From Pseudomonadota bacterium (GTDB lineage: Bacteria; Pseudomonadota; Gammaproteobacteria; Steroidobacterales; Steroidobacteraceae): DNA of 64,000 nucleotides. This document shows positions 12,249 to 20,533 of the stretch, piece by piece. Where the stretch lies: NCBI GenBank assembly GCA_016720075.1, contig JADJXW010000005.1:231909-295908 (forward strand), read 5' to 3'. Every line of letters begins with the position of its first letter. Positions within the stretch are counted from its first letter, which is position 1. The position numbers and the translations under genes are program-made. The notes under the pieces were generated by a model that was not told the origin of the DNA, did not search any database, and saw only the letters and a program-made list of their open reading frames with translations.

Positions 12249-12767
12249 TCAACGCAGGCGCGCGCTGTAGCGCACGCTGGTGGACTGGTTCGCGCCGATG
12301 CTGCCGTTCAGCATCCAGCGCAGGTGACGCACATCCTCGGCGCGCGCGGCTCGCTTGGTGCCATTCGCCTCGGTCACCACGAGATCAGCCAGCGCCACGA
12401 AAGACTTGCCGTCCAGCGAATACAGGACGCGCGTTTCGGCGCCCGCGACGGAATCCGCGACCAGCGTCATGTGCTCGGGCACGGCCTGGTTGATGACCAC
12501 GTTGGCCGCGGCGCTGGCGCAGCTGTTGCGCGCCGTGGTCTGCCAGACCACCTGGTCACCGGGCACCACCTTGGTGGCCGGCATCAGCGTCACCTTGCGC
12601 GCACCGTCGGCGCCGGCGACGCTCTGTTCCTGCAGCGCCTGGGTTTCCAGGCTGACACAGGCACCGGCTGCCGGTGCAGGCTGGGCCGCGTTGGTCGCGG
12701 CCGCCGCGAGCGAGAGACTCACCGCATATGCCAGTGTCCGCGCCGTATTGTGCTTGCGCATTGTCAT
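12249..12767 (-). CDS. Small exported protein of the DUF11 cluster
   Basis: Predicted 172 residues with an N-terminal signal peptide (LAYAVSLSLAAAATNAA). The rest resembles a single DUF11-like domain: VPGDQVVWQTTARNSCASAA, then VPEHMTLVADSV, ending VRYSARLR. AGAGGGG lies just before the start; its spacing (eight bases) fits the second ATG at 12761 better than the ATG at 12767. It starts 15 bases after the 330-residue gene ends. Its product could be a subunit or chaperone-like partner of the larger cluster proteins, but this is inference from position and fold only. Confidence 0.78.
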   Translation of the reverse strand: MTMRKHNTARTLAYAVSLSLAAAATNAAQPAPAAGACVSLETQALQEQSVAGADGARKVTLMPATKVVPGDQVVWQTTARNSCASAAANVVINQAVPEHMTLVADSVAGAETRVLYSLDGKSFVALADLVVTEANGTKRAARAEDVRHLRWMLNGSIGANQSTSVRYSARLR

Positions 12768-12782
12768 GACCCCTCTGATCGA

Positions 12783-13775
12783 TTAATTGATGGTTGCCGA
12801 GAACTGGATGGTCTGCGGTCCGCTGGCCTGCGTCAGGTTGCCCAGGCCAACCACGACGCGCGGCGCCGGCGTGGATTCGAAGCCGCCGGCGTCATCGCCG
12901 GTGATGTCGGTCTGCACCACGCCGTTCAGGCGCAGGCTGCCGGACGCATAGGTGGTGTTGGCCGGAATCACGTCGGCGAACAGCGCCGTGCCCGCGGTGC
13001 CGGTGCCGGTAGGCGTGATCACCACGGTGTAGGTGATCGTGGCGCCCGGTATCGCGCGATTGCCGCCGAACTGATCGGTGACCGCCTGCGACTTCACGGC
13101 CGACAGCGCGATGTTGCTGACGATGTAGGTGCCGGTGCGCACGGCCTGCGCGCCGCTCAATCCCACCACCGCATCCACGCCGCCCACGCCGGCACCCGTG
13201 AACACCGTGCCGGGCGCGCCCACGCCACCGCTGCGCGCGGCCGTGAGCTGGCTGATGCCGGTGTCACCGGAGTTCAGTCCCGCCGGGATGTTGTTCAGCA
13301 CCAGCACCGTCACCGCGCCGTCGGCGGCCAGCGGGACCGGCGAGCCGGGCACATAGGCCGTATCGCCCGGCGAGAAGCCCGGCGTGCCATCGGAATCCAG
13401 ATAGATGGCCGTCGGCGTCGACAGCACTGGATCGAACTGGTCGCCGGTGGCGATGGTGGACAGCGGCGTGAGCACGACACTGTCGGCGCCGTTGCCCGTA
13501 TTGGTCACCAGGTACGAGATGACGCGATTGGCGTCGCCGGGAGCGACAGGAACGCTCGGCGTCTGCACGACGGCGCTGACGTTGAGGATCTGCGCCACGG
13601 TCACCGAAGTTGGGTTGGACGTCGCCGTGACGGTCGAACCCCCGACGTCGTAGGTGACGGAGGCCGTATTGGTGATCGGCGTTCCCACGGCCGTGCCGAC
13701 GGCCATCGCGCAGGGGGTAAGGCAGACCATGCCGACCAGCGCAAGCAGTCGACCGTGCATTCCATTGCTCAGCAT
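12783..13775 (-). CDS. Exported DUF11-type beta protein
   Basis: Predicted 330 residues. The signal peptide MLSNGMHGRLLALVGMVCL ends near PCAMA. The mature protein opens with TPITNTASVTYDVGG, closely matching the giant protein and the 352-residue protein. The C-terminal part is DUF11-like (PGATITYTVVITPTGTGTAG, then DVIPANTTYASGSL), ending IQFSATIN. GGAG sits eight bases before the ATG and supports this start. A 169-base gap separates it from the preceding gene and holds a copy of a 29-bp element also found in front of the first gene of the cluster, so it may have its own promoter. The function is unknown. Confidence 0.82.
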   Translation of the reverse strand: MLSNGMHGRLLALVGMVCLTPCAMAVGTAVGTPITNTASVTYDVGGSTVTATSNPTSVTVAQILNVSAVVQTPSVPVAPGDANRVISYLVTNTGNGADSVVLTPLSTIATGDQFDPVLSTPTAIYLDSDGTPGFSPGDTAYVPGSPVPLAADGAVTVLVLNNIPAGLNSGDTGISQLTAARSGGVGAPGTVFTGAGVGGVDAVVGLSGAQAVRTGTYIVSNIALSAVKSQAVTDQFGGNRAIPGATITYTVVITPTGTGTAGTALFADVIPANTTYASGSLRLNGVVQTDITGDDAGGFESTPAPRVVVGLGNLTQASGPQTIQFSATIN

Positions 13776-13863
13776 TCGATGAACTCCATGGCCGCGTCCT
13801 TGCGACAGAAGATTGCCACTATTCTTGTCAAATCAAAGGCGGGCCGCTCGAAGCGGCTCACAT

Positions 13864-13892
13864 TTTCCGCACTGGCGGCTAAAGTTTTCCGC
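13864..13892 (-). promoter_or_regulatory. 29-bp composite element, copy before the 330-residue exported gene
   Basis: On the + strand it reads TTTCCGC, five free bases, then CGGCTAAAGTTTTCCGC. The same arrangement with the same spacing occurs at 17118-17146, with one C/T difference in the long half. It lies about 90 bases upstream of the start codon at 13775. It is a candidate activator or repressor site co-regulating both transcription units of the cluster. The bound protein is unknown. Confidence 0.5.
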
Positions 13893-13944
13893 TGCGCCGT
13901 CGCACCTTGCACAGTTCTCGTTTTTCCGAGGCGAATGCGCTCGC

Positions 13945-16900
13945 CTAGCGGATGCGGACCGTGAAGCGGATCACGAAGCTGGGGTTGCCGCTGTCTGATG
14001 CCGCCGCGAAGGTTCCGGCGGGCGCGATGCGCAGTCCCTTGACGTTGCCATCGAAGCCATTGGCGTCCGGCACCGGGGCGTAACTGAACGGCGCAACACC
14101 ACCGGGGCTGGACGAGTAGCCGACGTGGATGGCCGGGTTGAAGGTGAGGCCGCTGGCAGGCGTTCCATCGACGAACTCGACGACCGGGGTCCCGCACGAT
14201 GCTGCGACGCACAACTCCGTGTCCGACGGAATCACATCGGTCAGCAGCAGCGTTCCGGCATCTGCCGCGCCAGGCCCGCTGTTGGTCACGGTGATGGCAT
14301 AACGAACGATGGCGCCGGGGACGCGCTTGGGGTTGGACGTGCCATTGGCGGGATCAGAGATCACGCTCGACTGCTTCTGCACGCCGATCAGCGGCAACGG
14401 CGCGGTAACGGTGAAGCCGCCGATCCCCAGATCCGTGATCGTGCCTTCGACGCCCTCCGTCGACGTCACCCGGGCCGTCCAGGCACCCACCGGGGCGGAA
14501 CCGGACAGGGTATAGGCGTATTGGTACGTGCGGGTTGCGCCATCGGCGTCGGAAAAATCGCTCATCGACACGCCGTTCAGCACCGTGGCGCCGTTTGGAT
14601 CAAGAAGCGTCAGGCTCGCCCCGGTGATGTCGGCATCGCCAAACGGATCGCTCACCACGGCGCGGATGAACACCGTGCTGCCGCGGACGAAACTGCCGGC
14701 AAGGCTTCCGGCAGGCATGCCCGCGTCGTAGCTGAGCACGCTGTCGACGTTGATCACCGTGAGCGCGTTGAGCTCGACGCGGGAATAGCCGCCACCGTTG
14801 TATGGCGTCACCGCGACGCGGCGGTTGCTGGCGTTGTTGCTGTTGTTGTTGATGGTCAGAGTGAAGGTCGAGCCAGCCGGCGCGGTGGCCGCAGCCATGC
14901 TCAGCGTGAAGCTGTAGGCAACCACGCCCGTCGACATGCCCGTGATGGTACGCGTGGTCGTTCCCAGCGGGCCCAGCGCGGAGTTGCTCAGCGAAACCGT
15001 GACCGTCCGGGTGGTGTTGTTCGATCCCGTGCGGGCCAGCAGCAGCACGACGTTGTAGTTACCCGCCGCCAGACCCAGGTTGCGCTGCAGGGGCGGCGTC
15101 GATAGCCAGGTCAGTGACTGGTTGTTGCCGTCGATGGTGACCACCGGATGCGAGCCCGTCGGTCGCTGGCGCGAGAGCGCACGCGAGGGATCGCTCCACA
15201 GGTAGAGCTGCTTGGTTCCGCTGCCGGGCACCTGCGAGGGGGAAACGACAACCTGCGGCGCGGTGACGGCGGCGCCGACGCCGGCGGGATTGGTGATGCT
15301 GGCCGTGTTGTCGAGCGTGGCCCCGGGCGATGTGCCGGCGGCGATCTCGACATCGAACACGACGGTGACACTGCCGCTGGCCGGGACATTGATTGCGCTC
15401 ACGTTGAGCGCACCGGTGCCATTGGCGCCGGTGCCCGAGCCAGTGGTCGTGTAGGTGGCGCCGGCAGGCACGCTGACCATGTTGAAGGAGGTGATATTGC
15501 CGGGGAAGTCATCACTGAGACTGATCCCGGTGGTGGCCACACCCGAGCTGTCGGTGATCGTGATCGTGTAGCGCAGCGTGTCGCCCGGCGCCGCCTCCAC
15601 GCCGTTCAGGTCACTGACCGTCTTGCTCGACGTCGACAGGTTGGAACCCAGCACGGTGACCGTGTCGGTGGAACTGTTGTTGCCATTGGTCAGTTCGACC
15701 GTGCCGGTGGCGCTGACAGTCGCCGTATTGGCGACACTGACGTTCTGCGCCGTGTTTCCCGGCGGAAAAACGCCATTGCCGATCGCCACCGTCAGCACCA
15801 GCGCCGGAAGCGACTGACCGGGGAGCAGGAACCCGGTGTTGGGATGCGTGCAGGTGACCACCTGCCCCACCGCGCCGCAGGTCCACCCGGTGCCGGTGCC
15901 GGACACGAAGGTGAGACCCGCGACCAGCGTGTCGGTGACGGTGATCGGATAGTCCACGGCGATCACGCCGACGCCGGTGCCGTTGGCCACCTGCAGCGAA
16001 TAGCTGGCGTTGGTACCGACGGTGAAATTGCCGGCATGCGTCTTGGTGATCGACAGGTCAACCACCGGCTCGCTGGTCACGCTGACGATCTGCGCGGTCA
16101 ACAGCACGCGATCCCCGCCCGCCGAGTAGGTGGTGGTCGCCGAGGTCTGTCCCGGCACCAGCAGGGAAGACACGTTGTACGTGTCGACGTCCACGCCGTA
16201 GCTGGTATCGGTACCGGTGCCGAAATTGCTGATCGTGCCGTCGAACTGCTGCACGAGCGGCACGCTGCCTGCAGGGGCTATGCCGTCATCCAGCGTCGAG
16301 CCGTTGAAGGTGAGCGACTCGGAGAACCCGCCGCTGTTGCCGGAGTTGCCGGGGTCCCCCTCCCAGGTGATGGCCGTGAACTTGCCATCGATGCCGCTGG
16401 TGGGGATCCGAAAGCCATCCGGCACCAGGGAAATCGACGAAGCCAGGAAGGTCTGAAGGCCATGGAAGATATTGATCGCTCGCAGCGGTTCGCTGGCGGA
16501 GCCGTAGACAACCACGAGACTCCAGCCGGCCACCACCGTGGATGTCGCGCAGTAGTCGCCACCGCTGTCGACGGTCAGGCCGGTGAACGAATAGGAGCCG
16601 TTGCCACTGACCAGGCTGGTGACATCCGCGACACCGCCGAAGAACTCACGTCCATCGGTCAGTACCTCATCGAAGACATTGGCGCCACCGGCACTGATCG
16701 TGTTGCCGTTGAAGGTCACCGACGTATCCGGCGTGGAGCCCGAGCCTCCCCAGTACAGGTATGCCGCCACGATGCTGGCGCCAGAAGGAACCCCGCTCAG
16801 GGTCCCGGTATTGGAACCCACCAGCGTGCAGCCGTTGGTGGCAGAGGAACGCAGGCTGCCGCCGGTGACTACATAGTTGTACTGCCCGGTGAAGCGCGTG

Positions 16901-16983
16901 GAGCGCGTGATGGCGGTGGCCTGGGCCGTCACGGCCCACAAGGCAAGGACACACAGTGCTATCAGGCTTGAACGAAGCTTCAT
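13945..16983 (-). CDS. Large exported multi-domain DUF11 protein, first gene of the cluster
   Basis: Predicted 1012 residues from the ATG at 16983, chosen because MKLRSSLIALCVLALWAVTA is a clear signal peptide (cleavage after TAQA). Residues about 25-300 form a beta-rich N-terminal domain rich in G, S and T that may be related to DUF3344. DUF11-like domains lie at about 306-445, 448-585 and 865-1012. The region between about 590 and 860 resembles Ig-like beta modules. It ends RFTVRIR. No LPXTG, PEP-CTERM or membrane anchor is seen. It is probably secreted or held at the surface by the co-encoded giant outer-membrane protein; this link is inferred from gene order. Confidence 0.85.
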   Translation of the reverse strand: MKLRSSLIALCVLALWAVTAQATAITRSTRFTGQYNYVVTGGSLRSSATNGCTLVGSNTGTLSGVPSGASIVAAYLYWGGSGSTPDTSVTFNGNTISAGGANVFDEVLTDGREFFGGVADVTSLVSGNGSYSFTGLTVDSGGDYCATSTVVAGWSLVVVYGSASEPLRAINIFHGLQTFLASSISLVPDGFRIPTSGIDGKFTAITWEGDPGNSGNSGGFSESLTFNGSTLDDGIAPAGSVPLVQQFDGTISNFGTGTDTSYGVDVDTYNVSSLLVPGQTSATTTYSAGGDRVLLTAQIVSVTSEPVVDLSITKTHAGNFTVGTNASYSLQVANGTGVGVIAVDYPITVTDTLVAGLTFVSGTGTGWTCGAVGQVVTCTHPNTGFLLPGQSLPALVLTVAIGNGVFPPGNTAQNVSVANTATVSATGTVELTNGNNSSTDTVTVLGSNLSTSSKTVSDLNGVEAAPGDTLRYTITITDSSGVATTGISLSDDFPGNITSFNMVSVPAGATYTTTGSGTGANGTGALNVSAINVPASGSVTVVFDVEIAAGTSPGATLDNTASITNPAGVGAAVTAPQVVVSPSQVPGSGTKQLYLWSDPSRALSRQRPTGSHPVVTIDGNNQSLTWLSTPPLQRNLGLAAGNYNVVLLLARTGSNNTTRTVTVSLSNSALGPLGTTTRTITGMSTGVVAYSFTLSMAAATAPAGSTFTLTINNNSNNASNRRVAVTPYNGGGYSRVELNALTVINVDSVLSYDAGMPAGSLAGSFVRGSTVFIRAVVSDPFGDADITGASLTLLDPNGATVLNGVSMSDFSDADGATRTYQYAYTLSGSAPVGAWTARVTSTEGVEGTITDLGIGGFTVTAPLPLIGVQKQSSVISDPANGTSNPKRVPGAIVRYAITVTNSGPGAADAGTLLLTDVIPSDTELCVAASCGTPVVEFVDGTPASGLTFNPAIHVGYSSSPGGVAPFSYAPVPDANGFDGNVKGLRIAPAGTFAAASDSGNPSFVIRFTVRIR

Positions 16984-17402
16984 GTCCCTGCGAAGCGACC
17001 AATGGTGGGTTAGGAAGAACAAATCGAACCACCGCAGGCTCACGCCGCACCTCGTGAGTTGCGCCACAACCGGATTTCACAGATTAAGGCCCTGGCAGGG
17101 CGTGACTCCATGCGCAGTTTCCGCCGGCGCGGCTAAAGTTCTCCGCACTGCTGTCGAGCGCTTCACACATCGACCCGCCCTGCGGGGCCTTGCGGCGTGA
17201 TGCAGTCCAGGTCGCCTCCCGGGCCGTGTGAACTGGTTCGAAGTTTCGGAAACCCGACTTTCCGGCAACACCGACTTATTGTTAAGTTTGCTGCCAGCAC
17301 AAGGAGTTATGTCGCAAACTTCCTCTGGAAGGTTGGGCAGCGTGCTGTTTTGGCCCCGGATTCAAGGGCAACTTGCTGTAACAACAGGGATTGTTGAACT
17401 AG
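16984..17402. other. Intergenic region between the DUF11 cluster and a divergent sensor kinase
   Basis: A 419-base stretch without a convincing gene. It should hold the divergent promoters of the leftward DUF11 cluster and the rightward kinase gene. The only strong signal found is the 29-bp element at 17118-17146. The right part (about 17240-17400) is less GC-rich than its surroundings, typical of a promoter region. No clear sigma-70 pair was found. Confidence 0.6.
17118..17146 (-). promoter_or_regulatory. 29-bp composite element, copy before the first DUF11 gene
   Basis: On the + strand it reads TTTCCGC, five free bases, CGGCTAAAGTTCTCCGC, matching the copy at 13864-13892 in sequence and spacing. 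It lies about 135 bases upstream of the start codon at 16983 and about 260 bases upstream of the divergent kinase gene. The TAAAGTTY core resembles the -35 of flagellar sigma-28 promoters on the + strand, but no good -10 follows in either copy. A regulator binding site is preferred. Confidence 0.5.
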
Positions 17403-18500
17403 ATGGTCAATTCCACGATTCGCGCGCGCCTCCTGGAGGCGCGCATGGCAGCGCGTGAGTGCCAGCTCCAGCTGGCCGAAACCGCCAGCGGGCTGGGTGT
17501 CTGGACCCTGGAACCCACCACCGGCGACCTCGCCTGGTCCACGCGCTGCCGCACCCTGCTGGGTTCCCCCGCCGAGGCCGAGGGTACTTTCGAGGCGCTG
17601 CTCTCGCGCGTCCATGCCGAGGACCAACCGCAGGTAAAGCGGGCATTCGCGCAGGCGACTCACCTGCGCCGCGAGTTCACCGTGGAATTCCGTGATCTCA
17701 ATGGCGCATGGATCCGCTGCACGGGCAGGCCGCATGCCAGCGCCAGCAACCGCGAAGGCGTAGGCCTGTCCGGCATCCTGCTGGCTGCCAGCGACAGGAC
17801 CGAGGAAGGCTCGCGCCTGGGCGCAGTGGTCAACCGCCTGGACCGGCTGCGCGAAGTCGAGCGCAACTCGGTCGCCAGTCGCCTGCAGTCCGAGGTCGCG
17901 CAGCGCATCTCCGCGCTGCAGTCAAGACTGGAATCCCTGGCCGTGAATTCCACCGTGGCCTCGGCCACGCGCGCCGAAGTCGTGGCGCTGTCGGCCGCTG
18001 CCGCCGAGTGCATGGATGCAGTGCGCGCGGCCATCTTCGAGATGTCCCCGCCGGGCGTCGCGGAGCTGGGTTTTGCCGGCGCGCTGGAGCGCTATGCCTC
18101 CGAGCAGGCCGAGGCCGCCGGAATCGAGCTGGCTTTCGACGTGGCCGCGACTTCGCTGCCCGACCTGCCGCTGCTGGAATCGCTGTATGCGGTGGCCCGG
18201 GCCGGCATCGACAACGTGGTGCGTCATGCGCGCGCCCGGCACATGCGCGTGGCCGTGAAGTGCGACGATGAAGAGCTGCTGCTGCGCATCGAGGATGATG
18301 GCGTCGGCATCACCAACGCCGATCTCATGAAGGACAGCGCCTGCAGCCTGTTCGCCTCGTCGGAACGACTTGCGGATTCGGGCGGTGAACTGCGCGTCAG
18401 CGGCAAACCCGACCAGGGCACCGTGCTCGAAGCCAGCATCGCGCTGCGCCAGCGGATCCGCCCGCTGCGCCAGAACGTCACGAAGCTGCGCGTCGCCTAA
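17403..18500 (+). CDS. PAS-domain NarX-type sensor kinase homologue lacking the phospho-acceptor histidine
   Basis: Predicted 365 residues, no membrane segment. A PAS-like domain lies at about 20-135. A HisKA_3-type dimerisation helix follows at about 150-225. A HATPase domain (about 255-355) has an N-box (AGIDNVVRHARARH) and a G1 box (IEDDGVGI). Where this family has the phospho-acceptor in a LHD motif, this protein reads SRLQSEVAQ, with Gln162 in place of His. The glycine-rich G2 loop is also poor (CSLFASSERL). It may therefore be a pseudokinase or a phosphatase/adaptor. GGAGG precedes the in-frame ATG at 17445, which could be the true start (351 residues). No response regulator is adjacent. 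It is divergent from the DUF11 cluster. Confidence 0.75.
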   Translation: MVNSTIRARLLEARMAARECQLQLAETASGLGVWTLEPTTGDLAWSTRCRTLLGSPAEAEGTFEALLSRVHAEDQPQVKRAFAQATHLRREFTVEFRDLNGAWIRCTGRPHASASNREGVGLSGILLAASDRTEEGSRLGAVVNRLDRLREVERNSVASRLQSEVAQRISALQSRLESLAVNSTVASATRAEVVALSAAAAECMDAVRAAIFEMSPPGVAELGFAGALERYASEQAEAAGIELAFDVAATSLPDLPLLESLYAVARAGIDNVVRHARARHMRVAVKCDDEELLLRIEDDGVGITNADLMKDSACSLFASSERLADSGGELRVSGKPDQGTVLEASIALRQRIRPLRQNVTKLRVA

Positions 18501-19255
18501 CCGGCGGGCAGCGGCGCCAGCTGATCCAGCAATCCCTGGATGCCGGGCGTGGCGGAACGTACGCGCTCCACCAGGGCTCCCGGAAACTGCATCGCCTCGC
18601 TGGCCGCCTGCACCAGCCCAGGCGTGCAGGTGGCCGCGTGCACCAGTTCAGTGGCGAAGGCCTGCGCCATCGTCAGCAGGCTCACCGACTCGGGCCGACG
18701 CACCAGGTCCTGTTCCTCGCGCCAGCGCAGTATCAGCATGCGCAGCTCGCAGGGCAGCATCCAGCAGCGCGTGACCCGCGCGACCAGCTCATCGTCGCGG
18801 GCATTGAGTATTTCCTGCATCACGGGCCCCACGAGCCGCTGGCCCGCATCCCGTTCCGCCTGGGCCAGCGCCCGCAGCGCGACGATCTCGCTGGCGCGGT
18901 GCAGGAGGCCCGCACCGGTGAGCAGCGGTGAATCGAAATGGGCCTGCACGGCCACCACCCGCGCATAGCAGGCCGTGGCCAGCGCCTCGCGCCACAGCAG
19001 CGACATCTCCGCCTCGCGTCCCGGCGCGCTGAACAACGAGCCGCGCAGGTTCTGCAGCGCGCGCATGCCCATCTGCCGGCTGGGCACCAGCGAGGCATCT
19101 TCCTGCAGGTACCCCACGCAGGCCGCCAGGCCATTGGGTTTCGATGGGGAGCGCAGCAATGCCGCACTGAAGGCCGCCACCACTCTCGGCGCCTCGGGCG
19201 CGAAGACTTCTGGAGTGGCGCGGGCCCGGAATGGAACGACGGTGGCGGCTGACAT
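18497..19255 (-). CDS. HDOD-like signalling protein
   Basis: Predicted 252 residues, mostly helical. The order resembles HDOD domains: a cyclic region KPNGLAACVGYLQEDASLVP, a segment like the conserved Asn-Ser part (MGMRALQNLRGSLFSAPG), LWREALATACYARVV, then LLTGAGLLHRASEIVALRAL in the place of the degenerate HD motif. HDOD proteins are non-catalytic signalling partners in motility, biofilm and stress control. The gene converges with the kinase gene and overlaps it by four bases. A six-base inverted repeat (GGCGGC/GCCGCC, 19257-19276) lies just before its start. The assignment rests on pattern only. Confidence 0.6.
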   Translation of the reverse strand: MSAATVVPFRARATPEVFAPEAPRVVAAFSAALLRSPSKPNGLAACVGYLQEDASLVPSRQMGMRALQNLRGSLFSAPGREAEMSLLWREALATACYARVVAVQAHFDSPLLTGAGLLHRASEIVALRALAQAERDAGQRLVGPVMQEILNARDDELVARVTRCWMLPCELRMLILRWREEQDLVRRPESVSLLTMAQAFATELVHAATCTPGLVQAASEAMQFPGALVERVRSATPGIQGLLDQLAPLPAG

Positions 19256-19336
19256 AGGCGGCGATTATTTGCCGCCGAGTTGACTTTTTGCTGGAGCAAA
19301 TCGTGGAACAGCCAAGCCCGTCATGGGCCCGGCCGG

Positions 19337-20521
19337 TTAGGTTAAATCCGCGGCCACCGCCACCTCGAGCGCCTGGGCGAGATCCTCGATCAGGTCGTCG
19401 GCATCCTCGAGGCCCATCGACAGGCGCACGGTGCCTGGCGCGATGCCCGACAGCGCATTCAGCTCCGGCGGCAGGTCGTAGGGGCCCATGAGCCCGGGCG
19501 GGATGATCAGCGACTCTGGTGATCCCATGCTGGCGGCGATGGCGAACAGCTTCAACGCGTCAGCCAGTCGATCCCCCGCCGCGGCTCCCGCGCGCAGGTC
19601 GAAGCTGACCACGGTGCCGAAGTGGCGCATCTGCCGCGCGGCCAGTTCATGGCGCGAATGCCGCGCCAGCCCCGGATAATGCACACGCTCCACCTGTTCG
19701 TGTGCCTCCAGGAACTGCGCCACGCGCATTGCGGTGGCGCACTGGGCCTCATAGCGCAGCAGGTAGGTCTTGAGGCCGCGCTGGATCAGCCAGGCGGCAT
19801 GCGGGTCGAGCACACCGCCCATCAGGATGAACTCGGGCCGCAGGCGCCGGATGAGCGCCGTGGAGCCGATGATGGCGCCGCCCATCACGTCGCCATGACC
19901 CGAGGCGTACTTGGTCAGGCTGTGCAGGAACAGGTCCACGTCGGTATCGCCATGCTGATGCAGGCCCGCCAGCGTGTTGTCGAGCAGCGTCAGTGCCCCG
20001 GCGGCCCGCGCAAGGCGCGTGATGTGGCCGATATCGGCAATCCGCATCGCCGGATTGGTGGGGGATTCGAAGATCACGAGCGCAGTGGGCGTGCCCTTGA
20101 GCACCCGCTCGATGCCCGCGTCGTCCTCGATCGACAGCATGGTGTGGCGCACGCCGTAGCGCGCGAGCGTACGGCGGATCAGCGTGCGGGTGGGCGCGTA
20201 GGTTTCAACGAAGCACAGCACGTGGTCGCCGGCCTTCAGCAGTCCCAGCAGCGCCTGCGCGATGGCGCCCACGCCTGACCCGCAGACGATGGCGTCCTCA
20301 CGCCCCTGCATGGCGGCCAGCGTCTGTTCGAGCTGCCGGGTCGTGGGGTTCGCGGAACGAGAATAGAAGAACCCTTCCCGCTCGCCGCGCAGCGCGCGCA
20401 GCGTATCGGCCACGGTGTCGTGCTCGAACTTCACGCTCTGGTAGAGGGGGGCCACCAGCGGCGGGTTGTCATCCGGCGGGGAAACCCGCGGCGGATGCAC
20501 CAGTCGAGTCTTTTCCTTCAT
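19337..20521 (-). CDS. Cys/Met-metabolism PLP enzyme (cystathionine gamma-lyase/synthase-like)
   Basis: Predicted 394 residues, normal length for this fold-type I PLP family. Visible signatures are YSRSANPTTRQLEQTLAAM, DNTLAG with Asp181 for the PLP nitrogen, and SLTKYASGHGD with Lys204 as the Schiff-base lysine. Members cleave or form the C-S bond of cystathionine, methionine or related thiols; the exact substrate cannot be told here. It starts 12 bases after the aminotransferase gene on the same strand and is the last gene of the leftward polyamine run, so it may be transcribed with it. Confidence 0.85.
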   Translation of the reverse strand: MKEKTRLVHPPRVSPPDDNPPLVAPLYQSVKFEHDTVADTLRALRGEREGFFYSRSANPTTRQLEQTLAAMQGREDAIVCGSGVGAIAQALLGLLKAGDHVLCFVETYAPTRTLIRRTLARYGVRHTMLSIEDDAGIERVLKGTPTALVIFESPTNPAMRIADIGHITRLARAAGALTLLDNTLAGLHQHGDTDVDLFLHSLTKYASGHGDVMGGAIIGSTALIRRLRPEFILMGGVLDPHAAWLIQRGLKTYLLRYEAQCATAMRVAQFLEAHEQVERVHYPGLARHSRHELAARQMRHFGTVVSFDLRAGAAAGDRLADALKLFAIAASMGSPESLIIPPGLMGPYDLPPELNALSGIAPGTVRLSMGLEDADDLIEDLAQALEVAVAADLT

Positions 20522-20533
20522 GGCGCTAGCGTA

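Noticed and set aside
13769..13789. A six-codon leader MEFIEC overlapping the start of the 330-residue gene
   Set aside because: Too short to judge; the GGAG inside it serves better as the ribosome-binding site of the gene itself.
12243..13964. A 573-codon frame antisense to two DUF11 genes, and similar frames at 14125-15105 and 15148-16971
   Set aside because: They have the same arginine/histidine-rich shadow composition, no signal peptide, and lie opposite genes with clear signal peptides and domains.
17118..17156. Flagellar sigma-28 promoter on the + strand (TAAAGTTY)
   Set aside because: The -35 part fits, but neither copy has a convincing GCCGATAA at 11 bases, and no motility gene lies downstream.
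17309..17458. A 50-codon frame (MSQTSSGRLGSVLF and on) after AAGGAG before the sensor kinase
   Set aside because: The Shine-Dalgarno-like sequence is only two bases from the ATG and the frame runs into the kinase gene in another phase. No homologue is recognised.
19257..19276. GGCGGC/GCCGCC inverted repeat as terminator of the C-S lyase gene
   Set aside because: The stem is only six base pairs, lies 60 bases beyond the stop and has no T-run; it is closer to the start of the HDOD-like gene and remains unassigned.
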